Below are positions 8,657 to 17,395 of a stretch of 64,000 nt of DNA, piece by piece (within the stretch, counting starts at the first letter, position 1; every line of letters begins with the position of its first letter). The notes under the pieces were generated by a model that searched no databases, was not told the origin of the DNA, and was given only the letters and a program-made list of their open reading frames with translations. Origin of the DNA: Haoranjiania flava (GTDB lineage Bacteria > Bacteroidota > Bacteroidia > Chitinophagales > Chitinophagaceae). Both the position numbers and the translations under genes were made by a program. The stretch spans positions 1 to 64,000 of the forward strand of contig NZ_JAOTPL010000003.1 of NCBI RefSeq assembly GCF_025631005.1, read 5' to 3'.

Positions 8657-8854
8657 CATGAAATAGCCATAAGCAAAATTGCATACCAATCGCGAATGAA
8701 TAAAGGCTATTCCATGTGACCATAAAGAAAAAATAAATAAATACACATGAAATAACCATAAAGATTAAGAATCTATACCAACCGGGAATGAATATGGAAT
8801 CTAAAAAAATGGTTATTCCATGTGACAACTGAAAAACAAATAAATTATATACAC
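8657..8854 (+). repeat. hairpin/mini-ORF repeat array B (2 units)
   Basis: Two units on the plus strand leading into the Sel1-repeat gene. B1 (8657-8718) is the short type with inner hairpin GCAAAATTGC. B2 (8744-8824) is the long type with inner hairpin AGATTAAGAATCT. Outer arms pair as AAATAGCC/GGCTATT in B1 and AAATAACC/GGTTATT in B2. Both contain a central block close to CCAACCGCGAATGA. B1 begins ATG-AAA-TAG (8658-8666) and B2 ATG-AAA-TAA (8747-8755). Spacing from the hairpin end to the next ATG is 28 nt (B1 to B2) and 30 nt (B2 to the gene). Confidence 0.85.
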
Positions 8855-10240
8855 ATGAAAAAACTATACACACTTTTAGTATTACTATTCGCTTTTACAT
8901 TTGCCCAAGCGCAAAACGATATAAAAGCCCGTTTAGAATTTGAAGAAGCCGAAAAAGCTTATACAGAAGAAAACTACGAAACTGCCCTAAAGCATCTAAA
9001 CCAACCCGAAAAAGAATTAGGCCAATGGACGCCAAATGTATCGTATCTTAAAATAGAATGTTTGTATGCCTTGACCGATATGGGAAATTTTGGCGCACCA
9101 ACGATGCAGCCGCTTTACGAAGAAGTAACTAAATATATGGCGCACTTCAACAAACTAAACAGCGACGACATACCTATGGAAAAATACAAAGTAGTGTACG
9201 GCATAGAAAAAACATTGAAAGCTCTAAAGTTTGACGAACGCCAAAGTGCTGAGTTCCTAAAAGCTAAAACAGCACATGATGCTAAAAACTACGATATTGC
9301 TACGCCATTATACCAAAAATTAGCACAAAAAGGCAATAGCTGGGCAATGCGCAATTTGGGCCTTCTATATGCACAACAGAAAAAAGACACCGCAAAAGCC
9401 AAGGAATGGTACCAAAAAGCAACGGACAATGGCAATGCCGAAGCAGCAGTAGAGCTCGCCAACATTGACAGGAACAATACCCGGAAATGGTTTGAAAAGG
9501 CAGCGAAAATGGAGCACCCCCATGGTGTGTATGTAATAGGCTTGTTTGCAGAAAATGAAGATAACAACCTTACAAAAGCAATGGAATATTACCGGCAGGC
9601 AAGAGATTTAGGGAGTGCAGCTGGTTTGCACAAGACCGGAAAAGTCTATGAAGATAAAGAAGAATATGACAAAGCATTTCCTTATTATAAAAAAGCCGCT
9701 ATAAAAGGACATTGGGACGCTATGGTAAGATCTGGTGCACTGAATTTTTATGGTCTGGGAACAGCCAAAAATGAACAAATAGCTATGGAATATTGGTTAA
9801 AAGCTGCTACCGAAAACCGAACTATAGAAGCTATGTATTATATTGGTAGAGCGTATGAAAAAAAGAAAAATTATGCTAAGGCAGAAGAATGGTATTTAAA
9901 AGCCGGGGCTATTAATCCGAACTATTATAGCTTATTAGGAGAAATGTATAGCTTATCTGATAATGATATTCCACAAAAAGCCCTGGAATATTATGAAAAA
10001 GCAGCTGAAAATGGTCATAAAGGTAGCACATTAGAAACCGCTAATATTTATTTTTCAGGGAAAGGGGGCATTACAAAAAACTACGCCAAGGCAGCTATGT
10101 ACTATGAAAAGTATTATGACAAGGTAAAGAAAAACGAAAGCTATATTGATAACCTTATCGAGATGTACAACCGTGGCGGCAATGGCATAGAAAAAGATAA
10201 AGATAAAGCGAAAAAGTGGAAAGCTATTAGAAGAAAGTAG
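8855..10240 (+). CDS. secreted Sel1/TPR-like repeat protein
   Basis: From the ATG at 8855 a clear signal peptide (KKLYTLLVLLFAFTFAQAQ) precedes about 440 residues of helical repeats. The first part holds TPR-like units (AEKAYTEENYETALKHL). From roughly residue 145 on there are about eight Sel1-like repeats of the pattern GNxxAMxxLGxxYxxxxDxxKAxxWYxKA, such as KAKEWYQKATDNGNAEAA. Such proteins are scaffolds for protein-protein contacts; no catalytic residues are expected. The upstream ATG-like frame from 8822 runs through the repeat array and is rejected. The start context ACACATGAAA is shared with array units. Confidence 0.92.
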   Translation: MKKLYTLLVLLFAFTFAQAQNDIKARLEFEEAEKAYTEENYETALKHLNQPEKELGQWTPNVSYLKIECLYALTDMGNFGAPTMQPLYEEVTKYMAHFNKLNSDDIPMEKYKVVYGIEKTLKALKFDERQSAEFLKAKTAHDAKNYDIATPLYQKLAQKGNSWAMRNLGLLYAQQKKDTAKAKEWYQKATDNGNAEAAVELANIDRNNTRKWFEKAAKMEHPHGVYVIGLFAENEDNNLTKAMEYYRQARDLGSAAGLHKTGKVYEDKEEYDKAFPYYKKAAIKGHWDAMVRSGALNFYGLGTAKNEQIAMEYWLKAATENRTIEAMYYIGRAYEKKKNYAKAEEWYLKAGAINPNYYSLLGEMYSLSDNDIPQKALEYYEKAAENGHKGSTLETANIYFSGKGGITKNYAKAAMYYEKYYDKVKKNESYIDNLIEMYNRGGNGIEKDKDKAKKWKAIRRK

Positions 10241-10350
10241 TGACCCGCTATTACAATTCAATGATATTCTTAAGCATGAAACTTCCGCTTCCCAACATTT
10301 TTATTAAAAAATCATAGCCGTAACTAAAGGTACATTGATCATTATACACA

Positions 10351-10378
10351 AAAAGGCTGACCTGTGTAAGATCAGCCT
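10351..10378 (-). terminator. candidate rho-independent terminator
   Basis: Inverted repeat AGGCTGA / TCAGCCT with an 11-nt loop, flanked on the left by AAAAA, which becomes a U-tract on the minus strand. It fits as the terminator of the minus-strand phosphoesterase gene ending at 10474, about 100 bp away. Confidence 0.6.
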
Positions 10379-10473
10379 CTCGTAAATTCATCCGAATTTA
10401 AATCCTAAGTACTATTTAAGACATATCAACAATACAAAAATAGCAGAATTTTTTTACACTAACAACTCGTTGT

Positions 10474-12324
10474 TCATTTTTTTTCTTCCAGAATGATGAT
10501 CTTTCCATCCATGGTTGTAAGCACATAACGGTTTTTTGATAATGGCTGTATCATATTAACGAGCGTATTGGATACTTTATGTACCCATGCTACGTTGCCT
10601 GTTTTTCGCTGGTAAGCAGCCACCATGCCTTTGTCGCTCAAGGCAAAAATAAGGTTGTTATGTTCTGTAACAGGCGCAGGGTTTAGCTCGTAGCCAAGTG
10701 AGTAATTGGTTTTCCAGGCATACTCCGGCGAGTCAGCATCCGCAGGCACGCCTATCACGTCGCCCTGCATGGTTTTGGCAAATACCAGTTTCTTATCTGC
10801 TGAAATGCCCATGGATTCACGCACCCAATCTTTCTCCCATTTCTTTTTATGTAAAAGTTTGCCAGTAGCAGTATTTAAAACCGACAGGCTCCTGTCCGGG
10901 GCCACAAAGAAAACTTTATCGCCACACACTACCGGCACGCAGGATGCGGGCGAATACATCCGGTTGGTATAGCCGTCTTTAAACTTCCATACTTCACGGC
11001 CGGTATTTGCATTTAACGCATAAAATTCATTGCCCCAGGAACCAAAATACAGCGTGCCTTTATCATACACAGGCCTGGATGCTACAAAACCTTTTACACT
11101 GTCATACACCCAGTTTTGTCTACCGTTGTGCAAATTGATCCTCCTGAATTTCCCGTTGGAAGACCCGGTATATACAGCATTACCAACAACAACCGGCGAA
11201 GCCACGATAGGGGAGTGAGTGGTATATTTCCACAATAGCTTACCTGTCTGTAAACTAAGGCTGTAGACATTACCGTCTGTGGAAGTTACTACTACGCTGT
11301 TTGCAGCAATGGCCGGTGTGGAATAAATTTTACCGCCTGTTTGAAAAGTCCATTTCAATTGGTTTTTTACCAGGTCAAATGCATACACATTTCCTTTTGT
11401 ATCGGGAGTAATCATCAGGTTGTTTTTTAAAGCGAAGCCGCTGCCAACATCTGATTTTAACTGATGGCGCCATATCTCTTTTACCTGTGGAAAAGCTTTA
11501 TTTACCTCATAAGAGGGGCGTGGGTATTGAGTTGTATCGTTTTTAAAAGAATAATTCTTCAGCTCAATGGTTGCCCAATGCTCCGTTTCGTTGGCAAGTG
11601 TTTTTTTTGTGTTGTAAAAAGCTTTGCCGTTTTTTATGGTAATAATATTATAGCCCCCAGTGGTATCTTTTGCACGTAGTACCGAGCGACCTACAACCCC
11701 GGGAATGCCGTCCCAGATCATTACCCTGTTCTGGTGAAAGTGCCCGCACATAGCCATTTGAATGTTGTGCTTTTTCAGCCTGTCGGTTACTTCGTACCAA
11801 TTGTTAAGCGAAGAGTCCAGGGGATAATGGTTGATAAAAATAATGGGAGCGCCGGCGGGTATGGTGTTTAGCACAGAATCCATCCAGACGATGTGCTCAT
11901 AAGGCACCTGGCCGGGGCTCATGCGCATCATGGGCCCGCAGTTGTTGCCTAAAAAATAATAGCCGCCATGGCTGAAGGCGAAAGTCTCTGCACCGAAAAT
12001 CTTTAAAAAAGAGTTCGTGCCGCTTTCAGACCAGTTATTGTCGTGATTACCTGGCACAATGTACCACGGCTTTTGCAATGAATCCAGTATCTGCTTAGCC
12101 AGCAACAGCTCACTATCAGACCCGAACTCAGTAATATCGCCGGTTGCCACCACAAAGCTGATGGAATCGATCTGGTTGATGTCTTTTACTGTGCGCCTCA
12201 GGTCTTCAGCGCCTGTAGCGCCGCCTACATGCAGGTCGGTAATCTGCGCAAAACTAAACGGCTGCTGCTGAGCAGCAGCGCTTATACAACATACAAATAA
12301 TGCTATTAAAATACTTGTCTTCAT
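10474..12324 (-). CDS. metallophosphoesterase fused to PQQ-like beta-propeller, secreted
   Basis: A 616-residue two-domain secreted protein with a signal peptide ending SAAAQQ. The N-terminal calcineurin-like phosphoesterase (about 22-240) shows the metal ligands in order: ITDLHVGG, ATGDITEFG, PGNHDNN, INHYPLDS and CGHFHQN. The C-terminal half (about 285-616) is a PQQ-type beta-propeller with recurrent units of the type KLLWKYTTHSPIVASPVV and VYALNANTGREVWKFKDG. The phosphoesterase should hydrolyse phosphoester or nucleotide substrates in the periplasm; the propeller probably binds ligand or partner. The 27-bp gap to nth downstream suggests a shared transcript. Confidence 0.93.
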   Translation of the reverse strand: MKTSILIALFVCCISAAAQQQPFSFAQITDLHVGGATGAEDLRRTVKDINQIDSISFVVATGDITEFGSDSELLLAKQILDSLQKPWYIVPGNHDNNWSESGTNSFLKIFGAETFAFSHGGYYFLGNNCGPMMRMSPGQVPYEHIVWMDSVLNTIPAGAPIIFINHYPLDSSLNNWYEVTDRLKKHNIQMAMCGHFHQNRVMIWDGIPGVVGRSVLRAKDTTGGYNIITIKNGKAFYNTKKTLANETEHWATIELKNYSFKNDTTQYPRPSYEVNKAFPQVKEIWRHQLKSDVGSGFALKNNLMITPDTKGNVYAFDLVKNQLKWTFQTGGKIYSTPAIAANSVVVTSTDGNVYSLSLQTGKLLWKYTTHSPIVASPVVVGNAVYTGSSNGKFRRINLHNGRQNWVYDSVKGFVASRPVYDKGTLYFGSWGNEFYALNANTGREVWKFKDGYTNRMYSPASCVPVVCGDKVFFVAPDRSLSVLNTATGKLLHKKKWEKDWVRESMGISADKKLVFAKTMQGDVIGVPADADSPEYAWKTNYSLGYELNPAPVTEHNNLIFALSDKGMVAAYQRKTGNVAWVHKVSNTLVNMIQPLSKNRYVLTTMDGKIIILEEKK

Positions 12325-12351
12325 ATTTATTGCCAGTGTTGTCCTGTTGTA

Positions 12352-12990
12352 TCAGGAAACTTTTTTCAGGTTCAGGTAATAAGCGCACACTTTATTCATT
12401 ATGCATATTTCACATTTGGGATTGGTAGGCCGGCAAATCTCGCGCCCCAGGAAAGACATGCACATGCCTGCATCCCATTGCTCTTGCGGCAGTTGCTGCA
12501 TCAGCTCTTTCTCCACCTTATCAGGAGTTTTGCCTGTGGCTATACCCAGGCGCGGCGCTACGCGCATTACGTGTAAGTCTACAATCACGCCTTGTGCAGG
12601 CTTCTTTGACTCGCGCAGGATCACATTCGCAGATTTCCTGCCAATGCCGGGCAGGGCAACCAGCGCTTCCATCGCCTGTGGAATGTGCTTATCTGCTTTT
12701 ACCGTTTTGGCCATCGTGGTAAGCCATTTGGATTTATTGGCAAAGTTTCTCACAGACTTTAAAAACGGGTGCAGGTCTTCGGCTTCCACCTTTGACAAAG
12801 CAGTCATGTCGGGAAAATGCTTAAACAGTTCCTCTGACACTTCATTGATGTGTTTATCACTGTCCTGGGCAGCAAGCAGTACCATTACCACAAGCTGGTA
12901 CAGGTTTCCGTAATTCAGCGGAAACTTGTTGCCTTTGTATTTTTTTATCAAAGGCTGTATAGCCGCGGGCCAATCAACCGTATGCACCAT
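12352..12990 (-). CDS. nth: endonuclease III (DNA glycosylase/AP lyase)
   Basis: Base-excision repair enzyme removing oxidised pyrimidines and nicking the abasic site. The helix-hairpin-helix LPGIGRKSANVI carries catalytic Lys119; the catalytic Asp138 lies in VDLHV. The C-terminal 4Fe-4S ligands fit C-x6-C-x2-C-x5-C (about 186-203). The length of 212 is normal. It lies downstream of the small HMA gene on the same strand, 113 bp away. Confidence 0.96.
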   Translation of the reverse strand: MVHTVDWPAAIQPLIKKYKGNKFPLNYGNLYQLVVMVLLAAQDSDKHINEVSEELFKHFPDMTALSKVEAEDLHPFLKSVRNFANKSKWLTTMAKTVKADKHIPQAMEALVALPGIGRKSANVILRESKKPAQGVIVDLHVMRVAPRLGIATGKTPDKVEKELMQQLPQEQWDAGMCMSFLGREICRPTNPKCEICIMNKVCAYYLNLKKVS

Positions 12991-13103
12991 GTAACTTTTA
13001 AATTAAATTCAGCAAACTACCTGCAGCATTCTTTTTTAAAAATGCCGCTGAGCAGTTTGCCTATTCTGGTAAGTATTGTTCTGATCGTTTTCATTTTCCG
13101 GAG

Positions 13104-13322
13104 CTATGCTTCATCAACTTTTTCTGCTGTGTAGCCTGCTTCCTGTACAGTAGACATAATTTCTTCTGCAGACAACTGAGTTGTATGTACGGAGAGTATC
13201 TTATCAGGGCTGTCTGTATCCACATGCCATTGTTCTATGCCGGCCTTAGCATCCAGGAATGGCTGTACGGCTGATTTACAGCCGTCGCAATTGATATTTG
13301 TTTTAAATTTAAATTCTTTCAT
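13104..13322 (-). CDS. heavy-metal-associated (HMA) domain protein, copper-chaperone-like
   Basis: A 72-residue single HMA domain with the metal-binding motif NINCDGCKSAV near the N-terminus and the expected beta-alpha-beta-beta-alpha-beta order (…KILSVHTTQLSAEEIMSTVQEAGYTAE). There is no signal peptide, so it is probably cytosolic and handles Cu(I) or a similar soft metal. It sits downstream of the HMA-bearing TonB receptor gene, which supports a metal-homeostasis role. Confidence 0.92.
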   Translation of the reverse strand: MKEFKFKTNINCDGCKSAVQPFLDAKAGIEQWHVDTDSPDKILSVHTTQLSAEEIMSTVQEAGYTAEKVDEA

Positions 13323-13484
13323 CAGTAAATATTTTTATGTTTTGAATTGTTTCCGAAAGCCACCAAGTTTCCTATGTGTACTTTATTTTTCTTTTTGCCC
13401 AATAGTTCCGGGGAGAAATACGCCAAATCATTATCTTCGGTTTGCCTCGCCTTAGGGGAGATGGCTGTTACATTTTTTATCAAA

Positions 13485-16046
13485 TTATTTATTGAAAATC
13501 TTGTACCTGAAGCCTCCGTAAAACATGCGTTCATTAACAGGCCCCCAGATCATTGACGCGTCAAAATATTGCCCGAAAGGTTCATTGGGCGCTATGATTG
13601 ATTTGTCCTGTATAAAGTTACCTAAATTTTCCGCACCAAGGTACAATTCAAAGCTATTGTTTTTTCCAAAAGTTTTGCTCACCTGCGCATGCATCATAAA
13701 ATAATCCGGCGAATAGGCTTCCATGCGGTACTGTTGCGGGTTTGCAAGTGTGGATGGTATTCTTTTCCTGCCGATATAATTTATGGTGTAATCAAATGCC
13801 CATCCGTTAACGTGGTAAGCAAGATTGGCAAAAGCCCTGTTTTTAGCTGTGAAAGCTTTTTCAAGCAAGGCGCCCTGTTGCGTTGCCTTTACATCAAAAT
13901 ACCTGTAGGCAAGGCGCACATCAAAATTCTTTGCAGGCGCCATAGTCAGCTCTGCCTGGAAACTATTGGAATAAGACTTCCCTTCAAGATTATAAAAATG
14001 TACTTCACGCGGATTTTCCAGATCAACAACTACCTGGTTGCTGAAATCATTCCTGAAAAAATCCAGGCTAAGCATGGCATTGCGGGAAAACAGCTTCAAC
14101 TGCTGGTCTAAGCTGATGCCCTTATTCCAAGCCACTTCCGGGTCTAAGCCAAAAGCTTTGCCTCCTGAATTTCCGGATAAGATAAAATTCCTTGCACTGG
14201 CCATCAAGCTCATATTTTCGGCCAGTACATTGGCGGTACGCTGACCTCTTCCTGCACTTAGCCGGAACGTTGTGCCGGGCAGCGGTGCATACCTCAGATT
14301 AAGTCTCGGCGTAGTAAACCAGCCGTATAAACTGTTGTGGTCTGCACGTATGCCTGCCACCACATCAAACTTTGCGTTCATGGTATACGTATACTCAAAA
14401 AAAGCTCCCGGTACAGTCTCCGTTCTGCCGAAATCCGATGTTTTAAAAGTTTCTTTATACCTGTCAGATACAATACCGGCGCCGGTCCTGAACTTATGGT
14501 TGGTATTGCCGATAATGCTTTGATAGATCAGGTTGGCATATACATTGTCCTGGTTGCCTTTGTAAGGAGTGGTTCCGAAAAACGCATCCTGACTGTGCCG
14601 GAAAGCAGATAGCTGCAAACCGATGCTCTGGTATCTTTTGTTAGGGAAAATATATCCCAGCTTGGCAAAGCCTTCATAGCGGTCGGTATTTAGGCCGATG
14701 CCGTAACGGTTGGTGGAAAGTTGGTCTGTATCCGTAAAATCAAGCTCACCGCCTTTTTTTCTTTCCTGTAAATATTTTACACCGAGCTGTCCGGTCCATC
14801 CTTTACTGTTGTCGTACATCCATCGGTTCACCACATTAAACTGGTTGCCTGTAGGCAGGTCTTTAAAGCCGTCTTTGTTGTAGTCTGTCTTGTTTAAAAG
14901 AAAATCATCGTGCAGCAGCAGCGCTGTGGACCATTGATCATTCACACGTTGGGTAAGGTTCAGGTTCAGATCTGTTTTTCCAATGCTATTTATATAACCA
15001 TTCAGATACAATTTTTCTTTGTAGTTGGGTTTAATGAGTTCCACGTTTATCTGTCCAGCAATGCTCTCAAAGCCATTCACGACCGATCCCGTACCTTTGA
15101 TGATCTGTATACCCTCTATCCATGGGCCGGGTATTAAACCCAGGCCAGTAGCTGTTGCCAGGCCGCGCGGGCCGGGCAGGTTTTCGTTGGTCAATTGTGT
15201 GTAGATGCCGGATAGGCCCAGCATCTGTATTTGCTTGGCGCCCGTAACCGCATCGGAAGAAGAAACGTCTATGGACGGGTTGGTCTCAAAACTTTCACTC
15301 AGGTTGCAGCAGGCAGCTTTCAGCAGTTCTTTGGGCGTCATCAGCTGCTGCCTGAAAGCATCGTGGGTACTGATGTAGGAGCTTAGCCTGCGCGATGAAC
15401 TTACCGTAACCTGTTTAAGCTCACCGTTGGAAGCGAGCACTATCTGCATGTGATTCATATCTGTTACATCCAGCGTATCTGACTGCATACCCGAGAAACT
15501 CACAATCAGCTTTTTTGTCTGGTCGTTTGCAGGAATACTAAATACTCCGTGGCTGTCTGTTAAAGTGCCCTGTGTAGTCCCCAGCCATTGAACGCCGGCA
15601 TTGGTAAGCGGTGTAAAATTGCCTTTGTTGTCCTCAGCAACCACAATGCCGTAGATAAGCGCTTGTTCCGATAAACCGTTTGATGCAGCAATCTGCTTGT
15701 GCGGGTTGTCTGCATTCCGGTAATGGCAGCACGCGGGCAAAGCATTGTACACTTCATCCGCTGCTTTTTTCAGCTCCGTATCATGGCCGGCATCTGCAAC
15801 AGCCTGATGAATTTGTTGCACAGATGTTTTCCCCGCATCGTAAGATAGTTGTAATTGTTGTGTTTCCATATCCCACACAGCAGACTGTACGCCGCTGATC
15901 TTAGCAGCTTTTTCAATCCTGGCTTTACACATGCCACAGGCGCCGCTAACCTGAAATGATGATGCAGTAAGGGTTTGCGCATCCCCTGCATAAACAGATG
16001 CAAATAGTATAAGTACAAGCAACGTTGTACGGTATATAAAGTTCAT
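13485..16046 (-). CDS. TonB-dependent receptor with N-terminal HMA domain
   Basis: Outer-membrane receptor of 853 residues from the ATG at 16046. Order: signal peptide ending GDAQ; a heavy-metal-associated domain (about 27-95) with CGMC at 37-40; a CCH motif near 106-108; a carboxypeptidase-regulatory-like beta domain (about 130-210); a plug domain containing a second CC pair (KELLKAACCNLSESF); and a beta-barrel ending FRYKIFNK. The HMA fold and extra cysteines suggest capture of copper or a related metal, or a metal complex. It lies between a HYC_CC_PP gene and a small HMA gene on the same strand, forming a likely metal-uptake cluster. The substrate is inference. Confidence 0.93.
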   Translation of the reverse strand: MNFIYRTTLLVLILFASVYAGDAQTLTASSFQVSGACGMCKARIEKAAKISGVQSAVWDMETQQLQLSYDAGKTSVQQIHQAVADAGHDTELKKAADEVYNALPACCHYRNADNPHKQIAASNGLSEQALIYGIVVAEDNKGNFTPLTNAGVQWLGTTQGTLTDSHGVFSIPANDQTKKLIVSFSGMQSDTLDVTDMNHMQIVLASNGELKQVTVSSSRRLSSYISTHDAFRQQLMTPKELLKAACCNLSESFETNPSIDVSSSDAVTGAKQIQMLGLSGIYTQLTNENLPGPRGLATATGLGLIPGPWIEGIQIIKGTGSVVNGFESIAGQINVELIKPNYKEKLYLNGYINSIGKTDLNLNLTQRVNDQWSTALLLHDDFLLNKTDYNKDGFKDLPTGNQFNVVNRWMYDNSKGWTGQLGVKYLQERKKGGELDFTDTDQLSTNRYGIGLNTDRYEGFAKLGYIFPNKRYQSIGLQLSAFRHSQDAFFGTTPYKGNQDNVYANLIYQSIIGNTNHKFRTGAGIVSDRYKETFKTSDFGRTETVPGAFFEYTYTMNAKFDVVAGIRADHNSLYGWFTTPRLNLRYAPLPGTTFRLSAGRGQRTANVLAENMSLMASARNFILSGNSGGKAFGLDPEVAWNKGISLDQQLKLFSRNAMLSLDFFRNDFSNQVVVDLENPREVHFYNLEGKSYSNSFQAELTMAPAKNFDVRLAYRYFDVKATQQGALLEKAFTAKNRAFANLAYHVNGWAFDYTINYIGRKRIPSTLANPQQYRMEAYSPDYFMMHAQVSKTFGKNNSFELYLGAENLGNFIQDKSIIAPNEPFGQYFDASMIWGPVNERMFYGGFRYKIFNK

Positions 16047-16100
16047 ATACAAAATTTTGATAGTAAAAGAATAATTTTCGTGCTGTAATTATCCTTTAGA

Positions 16101-16478
16101 TCAAATTCTGTAGGTGCAATAAAGTATATTCAGGGGAGTTTGTGAACCGTCCGGCGGCCGGGCATCAGCATATACCTGTGCACATGAGGCAGCAGGCATA
16201 AAGAAAACCGAAACAAAGGAATAAAGAAAAGATGCCATTGATTTTACCTGCTCCGGAGACGCCTTCGCAAAATCATGTGGTTCGTTGCCATCGTGCTCAA
16301 AAGCTTTATTGTCGCAGCATTTTTCAGAACCCATTTTATGGTCCATGCCGCATTTTTCTTTGGTGGCAACCCATTCAATGTTTTTCAACTTGCCGCAACA
16401 ATAATGCAGGGACACAGACATTCCCATAGAGGAAAAGCCGTATACCATCGCCATTATAAATACAACAAATTTTTTCAC
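16101..16478 (-). CDS. HYC_CC_PP family protein
   Basis: Short membrane-anchored protein of the family named after its three motifs, all present here. Counting from the GTG at 16478: HYCC near residues 25-28, CC near 54-55 (EKCCDNK) and PP near 108-109 (ARPPDG). A hydrophobic N-terminus (FVVFIMAMVYGFSSMGM) serves as signal or anchor. The GTG is chosen because it puts the hydrophobic leader first; an ATG at 16508 is in frame but crosses a likely -7 box. By its cysteines and its place just upstream of the HMA-TonB receptor it probably takes part in metal handling. The exact function is unknown. Confidence 0.82.
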   Translation of the reverse strand: MKKFVVFIMAMVYGFSSMGMSVSLHYCCGKLKNIEWVATKEKCGMDHKMGSEKCCDNKAFEHDGNEPHDFAKASPEQVKSMASFLYSFVSVFFMPAASCAQVYADARPPDGSQTPLNILYCTYRI

Positions 16479-16558
16479 AACACAAAAATACTCAAAAAAA
16501 TCATGCAACTTTATTGTGTAACTTTACATTTCAAATTTTTAACATAAAATCTCATACG

Positions 16559-16852
16559 ATGAGCCTTGTAAACGTTGCGCTGCAAATTTTGCCTTCAGGA
16601 TTAGAAAAAGAAAAGGCCTACCACGCTGTAGACGAAGCTATAAAAGTGATTGCCGAATCGGGTCTGAAATATATGGTATGTCCATTCGAAACCGTAATAG
16701 AAGGAGCATATACGGAAGTAATGGAGACCGTGGAAGCTGCACAGCAGGCTGCCTTCAATGCAGGAGCAGCCGATTTGCTGGTATACATCAAATTGCAGAG
16801 AAGCAAAAACAAAGAAGTCTTTATTGACGATAAAATGAAAAAATATAAATAG
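16559..16852 (+). CDS. thiamine-binding / MTH1187-YkoF-like small protein
   Basis: A 97-residue single-domain protein resembling the MTH1187/YkoF thiamine-binding superfamily: an N-terminal strand VNVALQILPSG, helix YHAVDEAIKVIAESG, then YMVCPFETVIEGAYTEVMETVEAAQQAA. The ATG at 16559 is preferred over an upstream frame start. The family is thought to bind thiamine or related compounds; in this genome the role is unproven. It sits 3 bp before the DUF1697 gene, so probably shares its transcript. Confidence 0.85.
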   Translation: MSLVNVALQILPSGLEKEKAYHAVDEAIKVIAESGLKYMVCPFETVIEGAYTEVMETVEAAQQAAFNAGAADLLVYIKLQRSKNKEVFIDDKMKKYK

Positions 16853-16855
16853 CCT

Positions 16856-17395
16856 ATGCAATACTGTGCTTTTTTACGCGGTGTAAATGTAAAGGGTACC
16901 AACATGAAGATGCAGGATGTGTGCGCTGTCTTTAAAGAAGCCGGTATGCAACACGTGACATCTGTGCTGGCTTCCGGGAACATCCTGTTCCTGTCAGACA
17001 GAAAAAAGCCGGAACTTAAAAAGCTGCTGGAAGCCGCCATGAGCCAGGCTTTCGGCTATGACGCACATTTATTTATATTGCAGGCTGAAGATTGTAAACG
17101 GATTATCGACAGCAGCCCTTTCAACAAAAATACAGAAATGCACCTGTATGTTTTTATAGGCATTCCCGCCGTAGAGCATACACTGATGGAAGCTTTTGAA
17201 AAGGCTATTCCTTATGACAACGAAAAGGCAGCCATCCGCAACGGGTATTTTTACTGGCAAATAAATAAAGGAGATACGCTTGGTTCGGCTTTCTCCAAAG
17301 TGCTTGGCAACAAAACCATGAAATCCATGTTCACCAGCAGGAATATGCAAACACTGGAAAAAATTGTCAAAAAGTTTGAAAACAATAACGCCTGA
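16856..17395 (+). CDS. DUF1697 domain-containing protein
   Basis: Matches the DUF1697 pattern: an N-terminal CAFLRGVNVKGTNMKMQD followed by VTSVLASGNILF, and a C-terminal MKSMFTSRNMQTLEKI. The length of 179 is usual for this family of cytoplasmic proteins with no established function. No catalytic motif can be named. It follows the thiamine-binding-like gene almost without gap. Confidence 0.92.
   Translation: MQYCAFLRGVNVKGTNMKMQDVCAVFKEAGMQHVTSVLASGNILFLSDRKKPELKKLLEAAMSQAFGYDAHLFILQAEDCKRIIDSSPFNKNTEMHLYVFIGIPAVEHTLMEAFEKAIPYDNEKAAIRNGYFYWQINKGDTLGSAFSKVLGNKTMKSMFTSRNMQTLEKIVKKFENNNA

Noticed and set aside
6419..8824. Arrays A and B as integron attC sites
   Set aside because: No tyrosine integrase gene, no GTTRRRY/RYYYAAC boxes recognised, and the hairpins precede start codons rather than following genes.
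13322..13534. 70-codon minus frame between the HMA and TonB receptor genes
   Set aside because: Overlaps the receptor C-terminus out of frame and shows no motif; probably spurious.
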